This document shows positions 56,415-64,000 of a stretch of DNA of 64,000 nt, piece after piece. Origin of the DNA: Dyadobacter luteus (lineage in GTDB: Bacteria; Bacteroidota; Bacteroidia; Cytophagales; Spirosomataceae); the NCBI RefSeq assembly GCF_003383615.1, contig NZ_QNUL01000015.1, forward strand, positions 1 to 64,000. Direction: 5' to 3'. The first letter of the stretch is position 1. Each line of letters starts with the position of its first letter. The notes under the pieces were generated by a model. That model did not search any database. It had not been told where the DNA came from and worked only from the letters and a program-made list of their open reading frames with translations. The translations under genes were made by a program, and so were the position numbers.

Positions 56415-58499
56415 ATGAAACCGGATTTCACCAAATTACAAAAGCAAACGCAGTCAGACCGGGATACAGGCCTATTTTCTATAACTCCGACTGCTTTACC
56501 TCATCTTTCGTTCGGAGCCGGACAACCACCTTTTCTTCGTGCACCTTACGCCAGCATGTATCTACAAAAACCGTGGACTATACGGCAGTATGCAGGCTTT
56601 TCTACAGCCGAAGAGTCGAATGCATTTTACCGCAGAAATCTGGAAGCAGGTCAAAAAGGACTATCCGTAGCTTTTGATCTTGCTACACACCGCGGTTATG
56701 ATTCGGACCATGCCCGTGTAGAAGGAGATGTTGGAAAAGCCGGGGTTGCTATTGATTCCGTTGAGGATATGAAGCTCCTGTTCGATCAAATCCCGCTGGA
56801 TGAGATGTCTGTTTCCATGACCATGAACGGGGCAGTATTACCAGTCATGGCATTCTATATTGTTGCAGCGGAAGAACAGGGCGTAGCGCCGGAAAAACTT
56901 TCAGGTACTATACAAAATGATATACTGAAAGAGTTCATGGTACGTAATACCTACATTTATCCGCCCCAAGCATCTATGCGCATTGTAGGGGATATTTTTG
57001 CTTATTCTTCGCGTCACATGCCGCTATTCAATTCCATCAGTGTAAGTGGTTATCATATGCATGAAGCCGGGGCACCGGCGCATATAGAGCTCGCCTATAC
57101 ATTGGCAGACGGATTGGAATATGTACGTACAGGCCTTGCGGCAGGGCTTCTTATTGATGATTTTGCTCCGAGATTATCATTTTTCTGGGGAATCGGAATG
57201 AATTATTTTACCGAAATCGCAAAGCTTCGTGCAGGCAGAGCGCTTTGGGCAAAAATTGTTCATCGTTTTTTACCCAAAAATGAAAAGTCGATGATGTTGA
57301 GAGCGCATTGTCAGACCAGCGGGTTCAGCCTCACCGAGCAGGATCCGTTTAATAACATTGCCAGAACCTGCATTGAAGCTATGGCCGCAGTGTTGGGCCA
57401 TACGCAATCATTACACACGAATTCGCTCGACGAAGCCATTGCATTACCTACCGACTTTTCGGCACAGATCGCCAGAAACACTCAACTGTTCCTCCAACAT
57501 GAAAGTGGTATCTGCAAAGCGGTAGATCCCTGGGGAGGCTCGCACCATGTGGAAAAACTAACAGACTACCTTTGCCGGCAAGCCTGGCAACTCATTGAAG
57601 AAATAGAACAATTGGGCGGAATGGCCAAAGCGATTGAAACGGGTTTACCTAAAATGAGAATCGAAGAAGCTGCCGTAAGAAAGCAAGCCAGAATTGAAAC
57701 AGGGCAGGAATCGCTGATCGGAGTTAATAAATTTCAAACTTCAGAAAAAGAACCACTCGAAATCCTCGAAATTGACAACACAAGTGTCAGAGCTACGCAG
57801 ATTGAAAGATTGGTAAAATTAAAAAGTGCACGTGACAATAATGAAGTAGAGAAAGCACTTGCCTCAATTACTGAAGCGTGTTCAGGGATTGGTGGTATGC
57901 AAATGGAAACAAACCTGCTTGCACTTGCTGTAGATGCTGCACGCAAACGGGCTACATTAGGAGAAATTTCAGAAGCGATGGAAAAGAAATTCGGAAGATA
58001 TAAATCTACAATCCGCGCTGTTTCGGGCATATATCAGGCGGAATCATCTGATGACGAAAATTTCCGCACGGCTCTGAAAATGTCTGATACGTTCGCGGAG
58101 CTGGATGGACGCAGACCACGAATTATGGTGGCTAAAATGGGACAGGACGGCCACGACCGCGGAGCGAAAATTATTGCTACCAGCTTCGCAGACCTTGGTT
58201 TTGACGTGGACATTGCCCCACTTTTTCAAACACCACAGGAAGTGGCTCAGCAAGCCGCCGAAAACGATGTACATGTAGTGGGGATCTCCAGTCTCACTGC
58301 CGGCCATAAAACACTGTTACCCCAGCTGATAGCAGAGCTCAAAAAAATAGGAAGAGACGACATTATGGTGATTGCGGGCGGGGTTATACCTGCTCAGGAC
58401 CATCAATTTCTTTATGATGCAGGTGTGAAAGGAATATTCGGACCAGGCACTATCATTTCCATCGCTGCTCAAAAAATACTTGCAGAATTAATGAAATAA
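56415..58499 (+). CDS. mutB: methylmalonyl-CoA mutase large (alpha) subunit
   Basis: 694 aa. The barrel domain holds [22 protein letters not shown] and [11 protein letters not shown], and the C-terminal B12-binding domain has the DxHxxG motif as [10 protein letters not shown] near residue 575, with [10 protein letters not shown] following. It rearranges methylmalonyl-CoA through adenosylcobalamin, linking propionate and odd-chain metabolism to the TCA cycle. The stop is only 2 nt from the convergent ketosynthase stop codon, and no terminator separates them. Confidence 0.95.
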   Translation: MKPDFTKLQKQTQSDRDTGLFSITPTALPHLSFGAGQPPFLRAPYASMYLQKPWTIRQYAGFSTAEESNAFYRRNLEAGQKGLSVAFDLATHRGYDSDHARVEGDVGKAGVAIDSVEDMKLLFDQIPLDEMSVSMTMNGAVLPVMAFYIVAAEEQGVAPEKLSGTIQNDILKEFMVRNTYIYPPQASMRIVGDIFAYSSRHMPLFNSISVSGYHMHEAGAPAHIELAYTLADGLEYVRTGLAAGLLIDDFAPRLSFFWGIGMNYFTEIAKLRAGRALWAKIVHRFLPKNEKSMMLRAHCQTSGFSLTEQDPFNNIARTCIEAMAAVLGHTQSLHTNSLDEAIALPTDFSAQIARNTQLFLQHESGICKAVDPWGGSHHVEKLTDYLCRQAWQLIEEIEQLGGMAKAIETGLPKMRIEEAAVRKQARIETGQESLIGVNKFQTSEKEPLEILEIDNTSVRATQIERLVKLKSARDNNEVEKALASITEACSGIGGMQMETNLLALAVDAARKRATLGEISEAMEKKFGRYKSTIRAVSGIYQAESSDDENFRTALKMSDTFAELDGRRPRIMVAKMGQDGHDRGAKIIATSFADLGFDVDIAPLFQTPQEVAQQAAENDVHVVGISSLTAGHKTLLPQLIAELKKIGRDDIMVIAGGVIPAQDHQFLYDAGVKGIFGPGTIISIAAQKILAELMK

Positions 58500-58501
58500 A
58501 A

Positions 58502-59689
58502 TTAAACCTTACCCAAAACAAGGGAGGTACAATTGCCACCGAAGCCAAAAGAATTGGACAATACGTTTTTCAACTCCGAATTTACCAATACTGAAACAGG
58601 AGGATACTCCGGATCAACAGGATTTTGGACATTAAAGGCCGAAAAAACAGTCTGATGCTGCAAAGATAAAATACTAAAAACCGCCTCTACGGCCCCAGCC
58701 GCACCAAGTGTGTGGCCAGTGAATGGTTTCGTCGAGTTAAAAAGTGGAACTTTACCAAAAAGTTTCTTTAAGCCCTCCAGTTCCACCTGGTCATTATTAG
58801 GAGTTCCTGTCCCATGCGCATTGACGTAATCAATTTCATCAGTTCGGAGTCCGGCACTTTGTAGTGCAGCCTGCATGGAAGCAACGGCGCCAATTGCCTC
58901 ATCGGACATCGCTGAAGGATGGTGCGCGTCATTAGCGTTGCCATAACCGGCAATTTCCGCCAAAAACTTTTTCCCAACAGCTGTTTCTTCTGATTCCAGA
59001 ATAAGGTACGCGGCTGCTTCACCAAGATTAAGACCATTCCGATCTACATCAAATGGTTTGGACGGATTATCAGACAGTATCTTAAGTGCATTGAAACCAT
59101 TGATCGTATATTTAGCCAGACTGTCCACTCCGCCTACAATTGCCCTTTTCACACGACCCGATTTGATCAGACGAGCGCCTAGCATAATTGCGTTCGCTGA
59201 GGAAGAACAAGCTGTATTAATTGTATTGGTATAACCCCGGATCCCGAAATGCTGCGCCAACCTGAGCGTATGCGCCGCACAACCATAAGATTCGAGGTAC
59301 TCCGAACCACCAGAACGGAGGTTAGCGTCCTGATATAACTGATCAGTAAGGCACATTCCTCCTACTGTACTGGCAGATATAAAAGCAGTGTCATAACTCC
59401 GGATCTGATCATTGGTCAGGTAGGCTTCACGAATGGCTTCATTCATGGCTGTCAATGCCAGTAAATCAGTGCGTGTATATCCCGGTTCCTCCTGAAAACC
59501 GAGCTTTTCGCGAAGTCTTTCAGTACTTTGTTTCACTTCACCGAAAGGTAAACTTGCCGTGTAAACCGACTCGAAATGGGTAGCCTTGCCCACGCCGCTT
59601 TTTCCCTGGCGCAGGCTGTCATAATTCTCAGCTACGCCATTACCGGCTGCACTGATAATCCCCATTCCTGTTACGATTACACGCCCCAT
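58502..59689 (-). CDS. beta-ketoacyl-ACP synthase (second pigment segment)
   Basis: 395 aa, KAS I/II type. The triad is intact: Cys161 in NTACSSSANAIML, His292 in NAHGTGT and His326 in FTGHTLGAAG. Motifs such as SANAIMLGARLI, NGLNLGEAAA and SNSFGFGGN are shared with the ketosynthase at 7060. It is preceded 4 nt upstream by an ACP gene, and both lie in the operon with BtrH-like and DarB-like genes, so it may provide the acyl chains for the dialkylresorcinol rather than the aryl polyene. Confidence 0.9.
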   Translation of the reverse strand: MGRVIVTGMGIISAAGNGVAENYDSLRQGKSGVGKATHFESVYTASLPFGEVKQSTERLREKLGFQEEPGYTRTDLLALTAMNEAIREAYLTNDQIRSYDTAFISASTVGGMCLTDQLYQDANLRSGGSEYLESYGCAAHTLRLAQHFGIRGYTNTINTACSSSANAIMLGARLIKSGRVKRAIVGGVDSLAKYTINGFNALKILSDNPSKPFDVDRNGLNLGEAAAYLILESEETAVGKKFLAEIAGYGNANDAHHPSAMSDEAIGAVASMQAALQSAGLRTDEIDYVNAHGTGTPNNDQVELEGLKKLFGKVPLFNSTKPFTGHTLGAAGAVEAVFSILSLQHQTVFSAFNVQNPVDPEYPPVSVLVNSELKNVLSNSFGFGGNCTSLVLGKV

Positions 59690-59693
59690 TTAC

Positions 59694-59960
59694 TCAGGCA
59701 GTTTTGGTATTAGCAAGAATGTAGGCAGCCATGTGGTTCACGTCTACCAATATCTTACGGCCTTCTGCCGGATTGTTAATCTTAATTCCATACTCACGTT
59801 CCAGTAATACAACCAGTTCAAGGGAGTCGATAGAATCAAGTCCAAGGTCTCCGCCAAAAAGAGGTTCATCATCCTTGATATCATCCGGATTGATATCCAA
59901 CAAATTAAGATACTGTACAATTTGTCCTTTAAGAACAGGCTTTAAACTTTCAATATCCAT
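59694..59960 (-). CDS. acyl carrier protein (second pigment segment)
   Basis: 88 aa. The phosphopantetheine serine is Ser43 in LGLDSIDSLEL. Close to the ACP at 8270 in motif and length, and paired 4 nt before the ketosynthase at 58502, as the 8270 ACP is with the ketosynthase at 7060. It likely carries the acyl group that is joined or condensed in this segment. Confidence 0.9.
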   Translation of the reverse strand: MDIESLKPVLKGQIVQYLNLLDINPDDIKDDEPLFGGDLGLDSIDSLELVVLLEREYGIKINNPAEGRKILVDVNHMAAYILANTKTA

Positions 59961-60029
59961 GGTTAAACGATTTCTAACAGTAATTTAAAATTTTCAATAT
60001 TCGGCTGATCTAAAATGTAGAATCAACAA

Positions 60030-61307
60030 CTATAAAATCTTTTCAATTCTCAACTTAAAATAGGTGCAAAGTTGGCAAATGAGGATAAATATGCCGAGAA
60101 ATACAAATACTCCCCATAACTCAGTCCAACTTCCACCCTTAAGAAATAGTATATAAAACCCTTCCAGGCACCAGTGCAATGGTGAAAAATTACTTACCAG
60201 CTGCATGTAGGATGGCATTACGAAGGTCGGGACAAGTATTCCACCAATGGCTCCAAAGATAATAATGGACACTGCTCCAAAGCCGTTAGCCTGTTCCTGG
60301 GTTCTGGCAATTGATCCGATCATAAGTGCATAACTTACTGCAGCCATACTACTCATAAAGATCACGGAAACAAAAGCAGGCAAATTTCCAGGTAGTGTAA
60401 GCCGGGGTAAACCAAGTAACGGCAATATCCAGATTCCCATAGAGAATGTAAGAATAACCTGCAAAACTGCGACAGCCAGATACACGCTCATTTTACCAAA
60501 CATCACAAGCATAAAACTGGATGGCATGGTTTTCAGCCTGAGAAAACTTCCGTTCACACGCTCTTTCACAATATTACTTCCCAGCGAAACTACCATGAAA
60601 AACATGGCAAAGATGGTCCAGGCGGGAACATTATGTTGGGTTGAATTAGGAACCGCCATCGACTTATTGTTGGTAGCAACTACCTTATTAATCTTTACGC
60701 GATTATCAATCATTCTCTCTTTGAGTATGCCCGACTTGTCACCAAGATCCATTTCTGCATACATATTATCAATCATCAGAGAATTTTCAATCACGCTAAG
60801 GTACGACTGAATAACGCCCATAACGGAATACGTATAATTCTCCTGCAACACCGGGTCACTATAAAAAGTAATAGCCGGAATATTGACGGTTTCAACGGAA
60901 GTTGAGTCGTATTCCAAACCCAAATCTTTCATCAAAATCCGGCTCACATCGCCGGCATTGGACTCCAGTCCGGCTGAAAAAGTAGGTGGAATATGTAAGG
61001 CAATCATTTTTCCTCTTGCGAGCAGTTCCTCTTTCAATATCCCGGCATCCGCTCCGGCCACACCATCAATCTCAAACAAACCGGATGACGTCAGCACGTC
61101 GGTCAGTTTTTTGCCCAGTTCTCCCTTGTCACTGTTCATGACCAGCAAGGGAATTTTATTCTCATTTACAACCTTATAAACGCTGTCCTGAATGATTGTA
61201 ATAATAAAAACAAGCAGCAATGGCATCAGAAACATCAGTGCCAGACCAACCTTATCGTTGATCAGCAACAGCAGTTCCTTTTTAACAGATGCGTAAACTT
61301 TAAACAT
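60030..61307 (-). CDS. ABC-2 type transporter permease
   Basis: 425 aa. One N-terminal helix (about 20-40), an extracytoplasmic domain (about 45-230) and five C-terminal helices (about 240-420, ending RIEKIL). This is the YhaP/LolE-independent ABC-2 half-transporter plan with a large insertion. It starts 4 nt after the ATPase gene and together they form an exporter, probably for a pigment or lipid conjugate. Confidence 0.85.
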   Translation of the reverse strand: MFKVYASVKKELLLLINDKVGLALMFLMPLLLVFIITIIQDSVYKVVNENKIPLLVMNSDKGELGKKLTDVLTSSGLFEIDGVAGADAGILKEELLARGKMIALHIPPTFSAGLESNAGDVSRILMKDLGLEYDSTSVETVNIPAITFYSDPVLQENYTYSVMGVIQSYLSVIENSLMIDNMYAEMDLGDKSGILKERMIDNRVKINKVVATNNKSMAVPNSTQHNVPAWTIFAMFFMVVSLGSNIVKERVNGSFLRLKTMPSSFMLVMFGKMSVYLAVAVLQVILTFSMGIWILPLLGLPRLTLPGNLPAFVSVIFMSSMAAVSYALMIGSIARTQEQANGFGAVSIIIFGAIGGILVPTFVMPSYMQLVSNFSPLHWCLEGFYILFLKGGSWTELWGVFVFLGIFILICQLCTYFKLRIEKIL

Positions 61308-61311
61308 ATTC

Positions 61312-62061
61312 TTAATCTCTATACGCCTCTCCCGTCAGTTTGATAAATAGTGACTGCAAATCGCCAACCTTGTTTTCTGTTTTCAGCTCCGTCAATCCTC
61401 CATGAGCAATTACTTTTCCATGGTCAATCAACGCAATGCGATTGCAGAACTCTTCCGCTTCCGACATATGATGTGAAGTGTAGACAATTGTTGTGCCTGC
61501 CTGATTCAATTGCTGCAGATAACGTATAATTGCGTTTTTACTCTGAACATCGACGCCTACTGTTGGTTCATCCAGAAACAATATTCCAGGCTTGTGAATA
61601 ATGCCAATCGCCAGGTTCACCCTCCGTTTCATCCCACCTGAAAAAGTACCTACAGCTTTGTCCGCAGCCTTTGTAAGACCCAGTACTTCCAGCAATTCTT
61701 CACGCCGCTCAACAAGATCTGTTTTTTTCAGGTTGTACATAGCGCCGAAATAATCCAGATTTTGCCTGGCTGTAAGCTCATGGTAAAAAGCATACTCCTG
61801 AGGTACAAATCCAATCAGACTTCGTCTTTCTGTATCAGAAACTTCTTTTCCTCTGTCATAAAAGTTGACTCCTCCGAAAGAATGTGGGATGATGCCGCAC
61901 AAAATAGAAATCAATGTAGTTTTACCGGCACCATTAGGCCCAAGCAAACCGAAGACGTCCGATTCAAAAATATCCAGAGATATATCTGTAAGCGTGTTTT
62001 CTGAAGCTGATTTGTATTTGTGAGAAACCTGCTGAATCTCAATTGCCGGCGGTTGTATCAT
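61312..62061 (-). CDS. ABC transporter ATP-binding protein
   Basis: 249 aa. It has Walker A GPNGAGKTT, the signature FSGGMKRR, Walker B ILFLDEP and the switch His (TSHHMSEAEEF). This is the ABC-2 family ATPase (CcmA-like). It works with the permease at 60030. The BtrH-like gene ends 9 nt upstream of its start, which puts export in the same transcript as pigment assembly. Confidence 0.92.
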   Translation of the reverse strand: MIQPPAIEIQQVSHKYKSASENTLTDISLDIFESDVFGLLGPNGAGKTTLISILCGIIPHSFGGVNFYDRGKEVSDTERRSLIGFVPQEYAFYHELTARQNLDYFGAMYNLKKTDLVERREELLEVLGLTKAADKAVGTFSGGMKRRVNLAIGIIHKPGILFLDEPTVGVDVQSKNAIIRYLQQLNQAGTTIVYTSHHMSEAEEFCNRIALIDHGKVIAHGGLTELKTENKVGDLQSLFIKLTGEAYRD

Positions 62062-62070
62062 GCTCGAATC

Positions 62071-63102
62071 TTACTTCCCAAGGTTAAGTTTGGAAAGCTT
62101 TTGAAATGCCTCCTTTTCCACTTCCCGGATATTCACAAGCATATCGGCAATTTCTTCGAAATCCTTCTGTTCTGTAAGGCGTCCTTTATAAACTCCGGCC
62201 ATTTTGATGGCACTCCCCCGCCACAAATCTCCCGCCCGTGTGAAGTCTTCTGAAAGATTCGCAAGACGATCGTCCTGTAACCAGGCCGCCGATTCTTCCA
62301 GGAACGCGCCATACAGAAAACGGAAACCTCCGCCACCCGTACCGATTTCTTCCTGCATACGCACGATTTGCCCGAGATATAAACTGGCCTTTTTGAGACC
62401 AAGTTTATCACGCCATTTTCTGATATGATTGGAGGTATGTCTGATACCATCCACACCAGCGAAGTTGCCGGGAATCCTTAACATATCCCTGACATTTCTC
62501 TTGATACCTGTTACGATACCTTTTCTGATCAGATCGTCATTAATTGCGCCAATGCGTTCAGGAAAATAAATATGACCCTTAGGCGCAAGCGGCCCTTGTG
62601 CAAATCGTACCCGGTTAAGTTCCTGAGCAGAAAGATGTGTTACATCTTCCATAATAGGGTCACTGATATTGTACTGATCACCTTCACGGCCGTATACAAT
62701 CAGATTATGAGCATTGAAGTGAAAGCGGTATTCTTTTGGAAAATAGGTAAGATGAAATACACCTACCTGGCAACCTACAGGCACTCCTTCACTTATTTTC
62801 TTATCCAGAAAAAGCTGCGCTTTTTCCTGACTACTAAATTTCTTGCGACTTACTTCCACGCCAAGTGCCTTGCAGGTACGGGCGAAAATAGCACCCGGCA
62901 TCGTCCTGAAAGAAATAGCAGGACCGTTGTTAATAGTAAGAAATGGAATTTGTATATAAAACAGCCCTGATCCCATACCAAACGCCAAAGGCTCTGTCAT
63001 GAAATCAAGGCCGTGGTGACGAAGCAGAGCCGTTGTCACACCATTCTCACAGTGTGCGGCCTGAACGTGATGAAATTCTTCTGTCCGTATATCTGTATTC
63101 AA
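62071..63102 (-). CDS. BtrH-N/DUF4872-like acyltransferase
   Basis: 343 aa. The N-terminal half resembles BtrH, which moves an acyl group from an ACP to an amine on an aminoglycoside by a papain-like mechanism. Cys18 (HCENG), a His in FNAHNLIVYG and an Asp in ISDP stand in triad order. The C-terminal half is an uncharacterised DUF4872-like helical domain. In a flexirubin locus, transfer from ACP to a phenolic oxygen would give the ester between aryl polyene and dialkylresorcinol. The start is TTG, 4 nt after the upstream stop; the catalytic Cys leaves little room for a later start. Confidence 0.75.
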   Translation of the reverse strand: MNTDIRTEEFHHVQAAHCENGVTTALLRHHGLDFMTEPLAFGMGSGLFYIQIPFLTINNGPAISFRTMPGAIFARTCKALGVEVSRKKFSSQEKAQLFLDKKISEGVPVGCQVGVFHLTYFPKEYRFHFNAHNLIVYGREGDQYNISDPIMEDVTHLSAQELNRVRFAQGPLAPKGHIYFPERIGAINDDLIRKGIVTGIKRNVRDMLRIPGNFAGVDGIRHTSNHIRKWRDKLGLKKASLYLGQIVRMQEEIGTGGGGFRFLYGAFLEESAAWLQDDRLANLSEDFTRAGDLWRGSAIKMAGVYKGRLTEQKDFEEIADMLVNIREVEKEAFQKLSKLNLGK

Positions 63103-63106
63103 TTGT

Positions 63107-63505
63107 TTAACCTTTAAAATTTTTCAATTCGTCTACAGTAATATCAAAGGCATTGGCATATTTTTGAAGCTTTTTATCACTAAGCTCCTTGAATACAGAA
63201 GGTTTCAGATGTCTTTTTATAAAAAAACTAAAAAAACCTGTATAACCTGCCAACACTGTAAGATCCATAAGCCGGAGTTCCATAAAATAGTATACCGGAC
63301 TTTTCTCCCCGTTTGCCACAGCCTTCCGCGCCTCTTCTACCCTATCATTTACATTATCCCAGGCACTGTCAAGCGCTTCCTTCTTCACATCCCAGCCCTT
63401 ACTCAGTGCTGTTTCATATTTCCCGTCTTCATTTTTGACATAGCAAAGTTCACGTGTTAAGCGCGACAATGCCCCCGGTTCTTGTGGCAAATCTTCCTTT
63501 TTCAT
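63107..63505 (-). CDS. small conserved protein of the flexirubin locus, unknown
   Basis: 132 aa, with no recognised domain. The N-terminal half is polar and charged; the stretch VYYFMELRLMDLTVLAGYTGFFSFFIKRHLKPSVF (about 71-105) could include one hydrophobic helix, followed by a helical end (LSDKKLQKYANAFDI). It lies 4 nt before the BtrH-like gene and 66 nt after the DarB-like gene, so a role in the same pathway is likely, perhaps as a chaperone or membrane tether. No function is claimed. Confidence 0.7.
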   Translation of the reverse strand: MKKEDLPQEPGALSRLTRELCYVKNEDGKYETALSKGWDVKKEALDSAWDNVNDRVEEARKAVANGEKSPVYYFMELRLMDLTVLAGYTGFFSFFIKRHLKPSVFKELSDKKLQKYANAFDITVDELKNFKG

Positions 63506-63571
63506 AGTGAACGATTATTAAAACAGCATGAATCAGATAGAGAAATCGGATAACAATTTAATCAATTATTA

Positions 63572-64000
63572 CTAGCAAACCGTTAACAGACAGAACATAT
63601 ATGAAAATCTTGAACTCTCCGGAACAGCGAGCAGCACCTTCTGACCCTTTTCAAGTTTACCACTCGCGAAAAGTTCTTCAACCATCATGTATATAGATGC
63701 CGCGCCAACATTTCCTTTAGTCGCCAGATTCGTAAACCATTTTTCCTTCGGAACCGGAATACCGTTTTCAATCAGTACATCTTCAATTTTACTTTCGAAG
63801 AAATAACTCGAAATGTGAGGGAGAAAATAATCAACATCATTCATGTCAAATCCTTTCTCTGTCAATATTCCCTTCAGGTTGGTGAAACCCAGTCTCACGA
63901 TCTTCTCACTGAGCAATTTCACATCCTGCTTGATACCAAATACCGATTTGGACTGAATTTCCTCATTGGAATAGTCCTTAAAGCTTTTCAAAGTACCATC
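63572..64000 (-). CDS. darB: DarB-like KAS III (C-terminal part, cut by window edge)
   Basis: The reading frame is open through the right edge, so only the last 142 or so codons are present. The C-terminal half of a FabH-type fold is visible: PHISSYFFESK carries the catalytic His and GNVGAASIYMMVEEL the catalytic Asn, in the order of FabH. In flexirubin loci the KAS III homologue (DarB) condenses acyl chains into the resorcinol. The active Cys lies outside the window. Symbol given by context and motif, not by search. Confidence 0.65.
   Translation of the reverse strand, partial: DGTLKSFKDYSNEEIQSKSVFGIKQDVKLLSEKIVRLGFTNLKGILTEKGFDMNDVDYFLPHISSYFFESKIEDVLIENGIPVPKEKWFTNLATKGNVGAASIYMMVEELFASGKLEKGQKVLLAVPESSRFSYMFCLLTVC

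Noticed and set aside
24024..58499. Mobile element or prophage separating the pigment segments
   Set aside because: No transposase, integrase, terminal repeats or att-like repeats were found; the genes are core housekeeping.
1..64000. CRISPR array, tRNA or rRNA genes
   Set aside because: No repeat-spacer pattern, tRNA T-loop motif or rRNA sequence was recognised on either strand.

Overview
The window reads as a chromosome segment of a Bacteroidota bacterium, most likely order Cytophagales and Spirosomaceae/Dyadobacter-like. The signs are a flexirubin (aryl polyene-dialkylresorcinol) pigment locus, promoters of the Bacteroidetes form (TTG, about 19-20 nt, TAnnTTTG), several genes that appear to start at TTG or GTG, and a moderate GC content (mid-40s by eye). 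No tRNA, rRNA, insertion sequence, phage gene or CRISPR array was seen.

Layout. (1) 174-2798: a membrane pyrophosphatase with a C-terminal OmpA-like peptidoglycan-binding domain. (2) 3.06-24.0 kb: the aryl polyene half of a flexirubin locus. A minus-strand operon runs from 16.1 kb down to 3.06 kb: tyrosine ammonia-lyase, ketoreductase, FabB-like ketosynthase, ACP, LpxL-type acyltransferase, dehydratase, thioesterase, ketosynthase, half-length ketosynthase/chain-length factor, ACP, ketosynthase, inactive ketosynthase-like protein, polysaccharide deacetylase, LolA-like carrier, second dehydratase, GT2-DUF2062 protein. A divergent plus-strand set (16.25-22.9 kb) encodes a three-part MMPL exporter-acyltransferase-methyltransferase, a CrtI-like oxidoreductase and a halogenase-like flavoenzyme. 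A second inactive ketosynthase-like gene closes the locus at 22.9-24.0 kb. (3) 24-58.5 kb: mostly housekeeping genes: glpD, a BON-LysM protein, rpsF-rpsR-rplI, yggS, rodA and mrdA, an NFACT/RqcH-like gene, a cysteine desulfhydrase-like gene, pheT, a zapB-like/zapA pair, rny, a BchI-like ATPase, recA, a desaturase, dnaA and mutAB. (4) 58.5-64 kb: a second minus-strand pigment segment: ketosynthase, ACP, ABC-2 exporter, BtrH-like acyltransferase, a small unknown, and the C-terminal part of a DarB-like KAS III cut by the window edge.

How the genes probably work together. Tyrosine is deaminated to 4-hydroxycinnamate, which would be extended on ACPs by ketosynthase/chain-length-factor pairs, the ketoreductase and the two hotdog dehydratases into an aryl polyene. 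A flavoenzyme and a methyltransferase domain may decorate the ring. DarB-type chemistry would give the dialkylresorcinol, and the BtrH-like protein is a good candidate for joining the two by an ester bond. The LolA-like, MMPL and ABC-2 proteins would move the product to the outer membrane. An adenylating enzyme to load the starter, a phosphopantetheinyl transferase and DarA/DarC are not seen here and must lie elsewhere.

Not visible: a clear oriC beside dnaA (no perfect DnaA box), and no unmistakably new defence or mobile system. The most unusual items are the pyrophosphatase-OmpA fusion, the three-part exporter fusion, the pigment locus split by about 34 kb of core genes with a duplicated ketosynthase-ACP pair, the catalytically dead ketosynthase paralogues, and an 11-copy heptamer repeat abutting the rodA stop codon.
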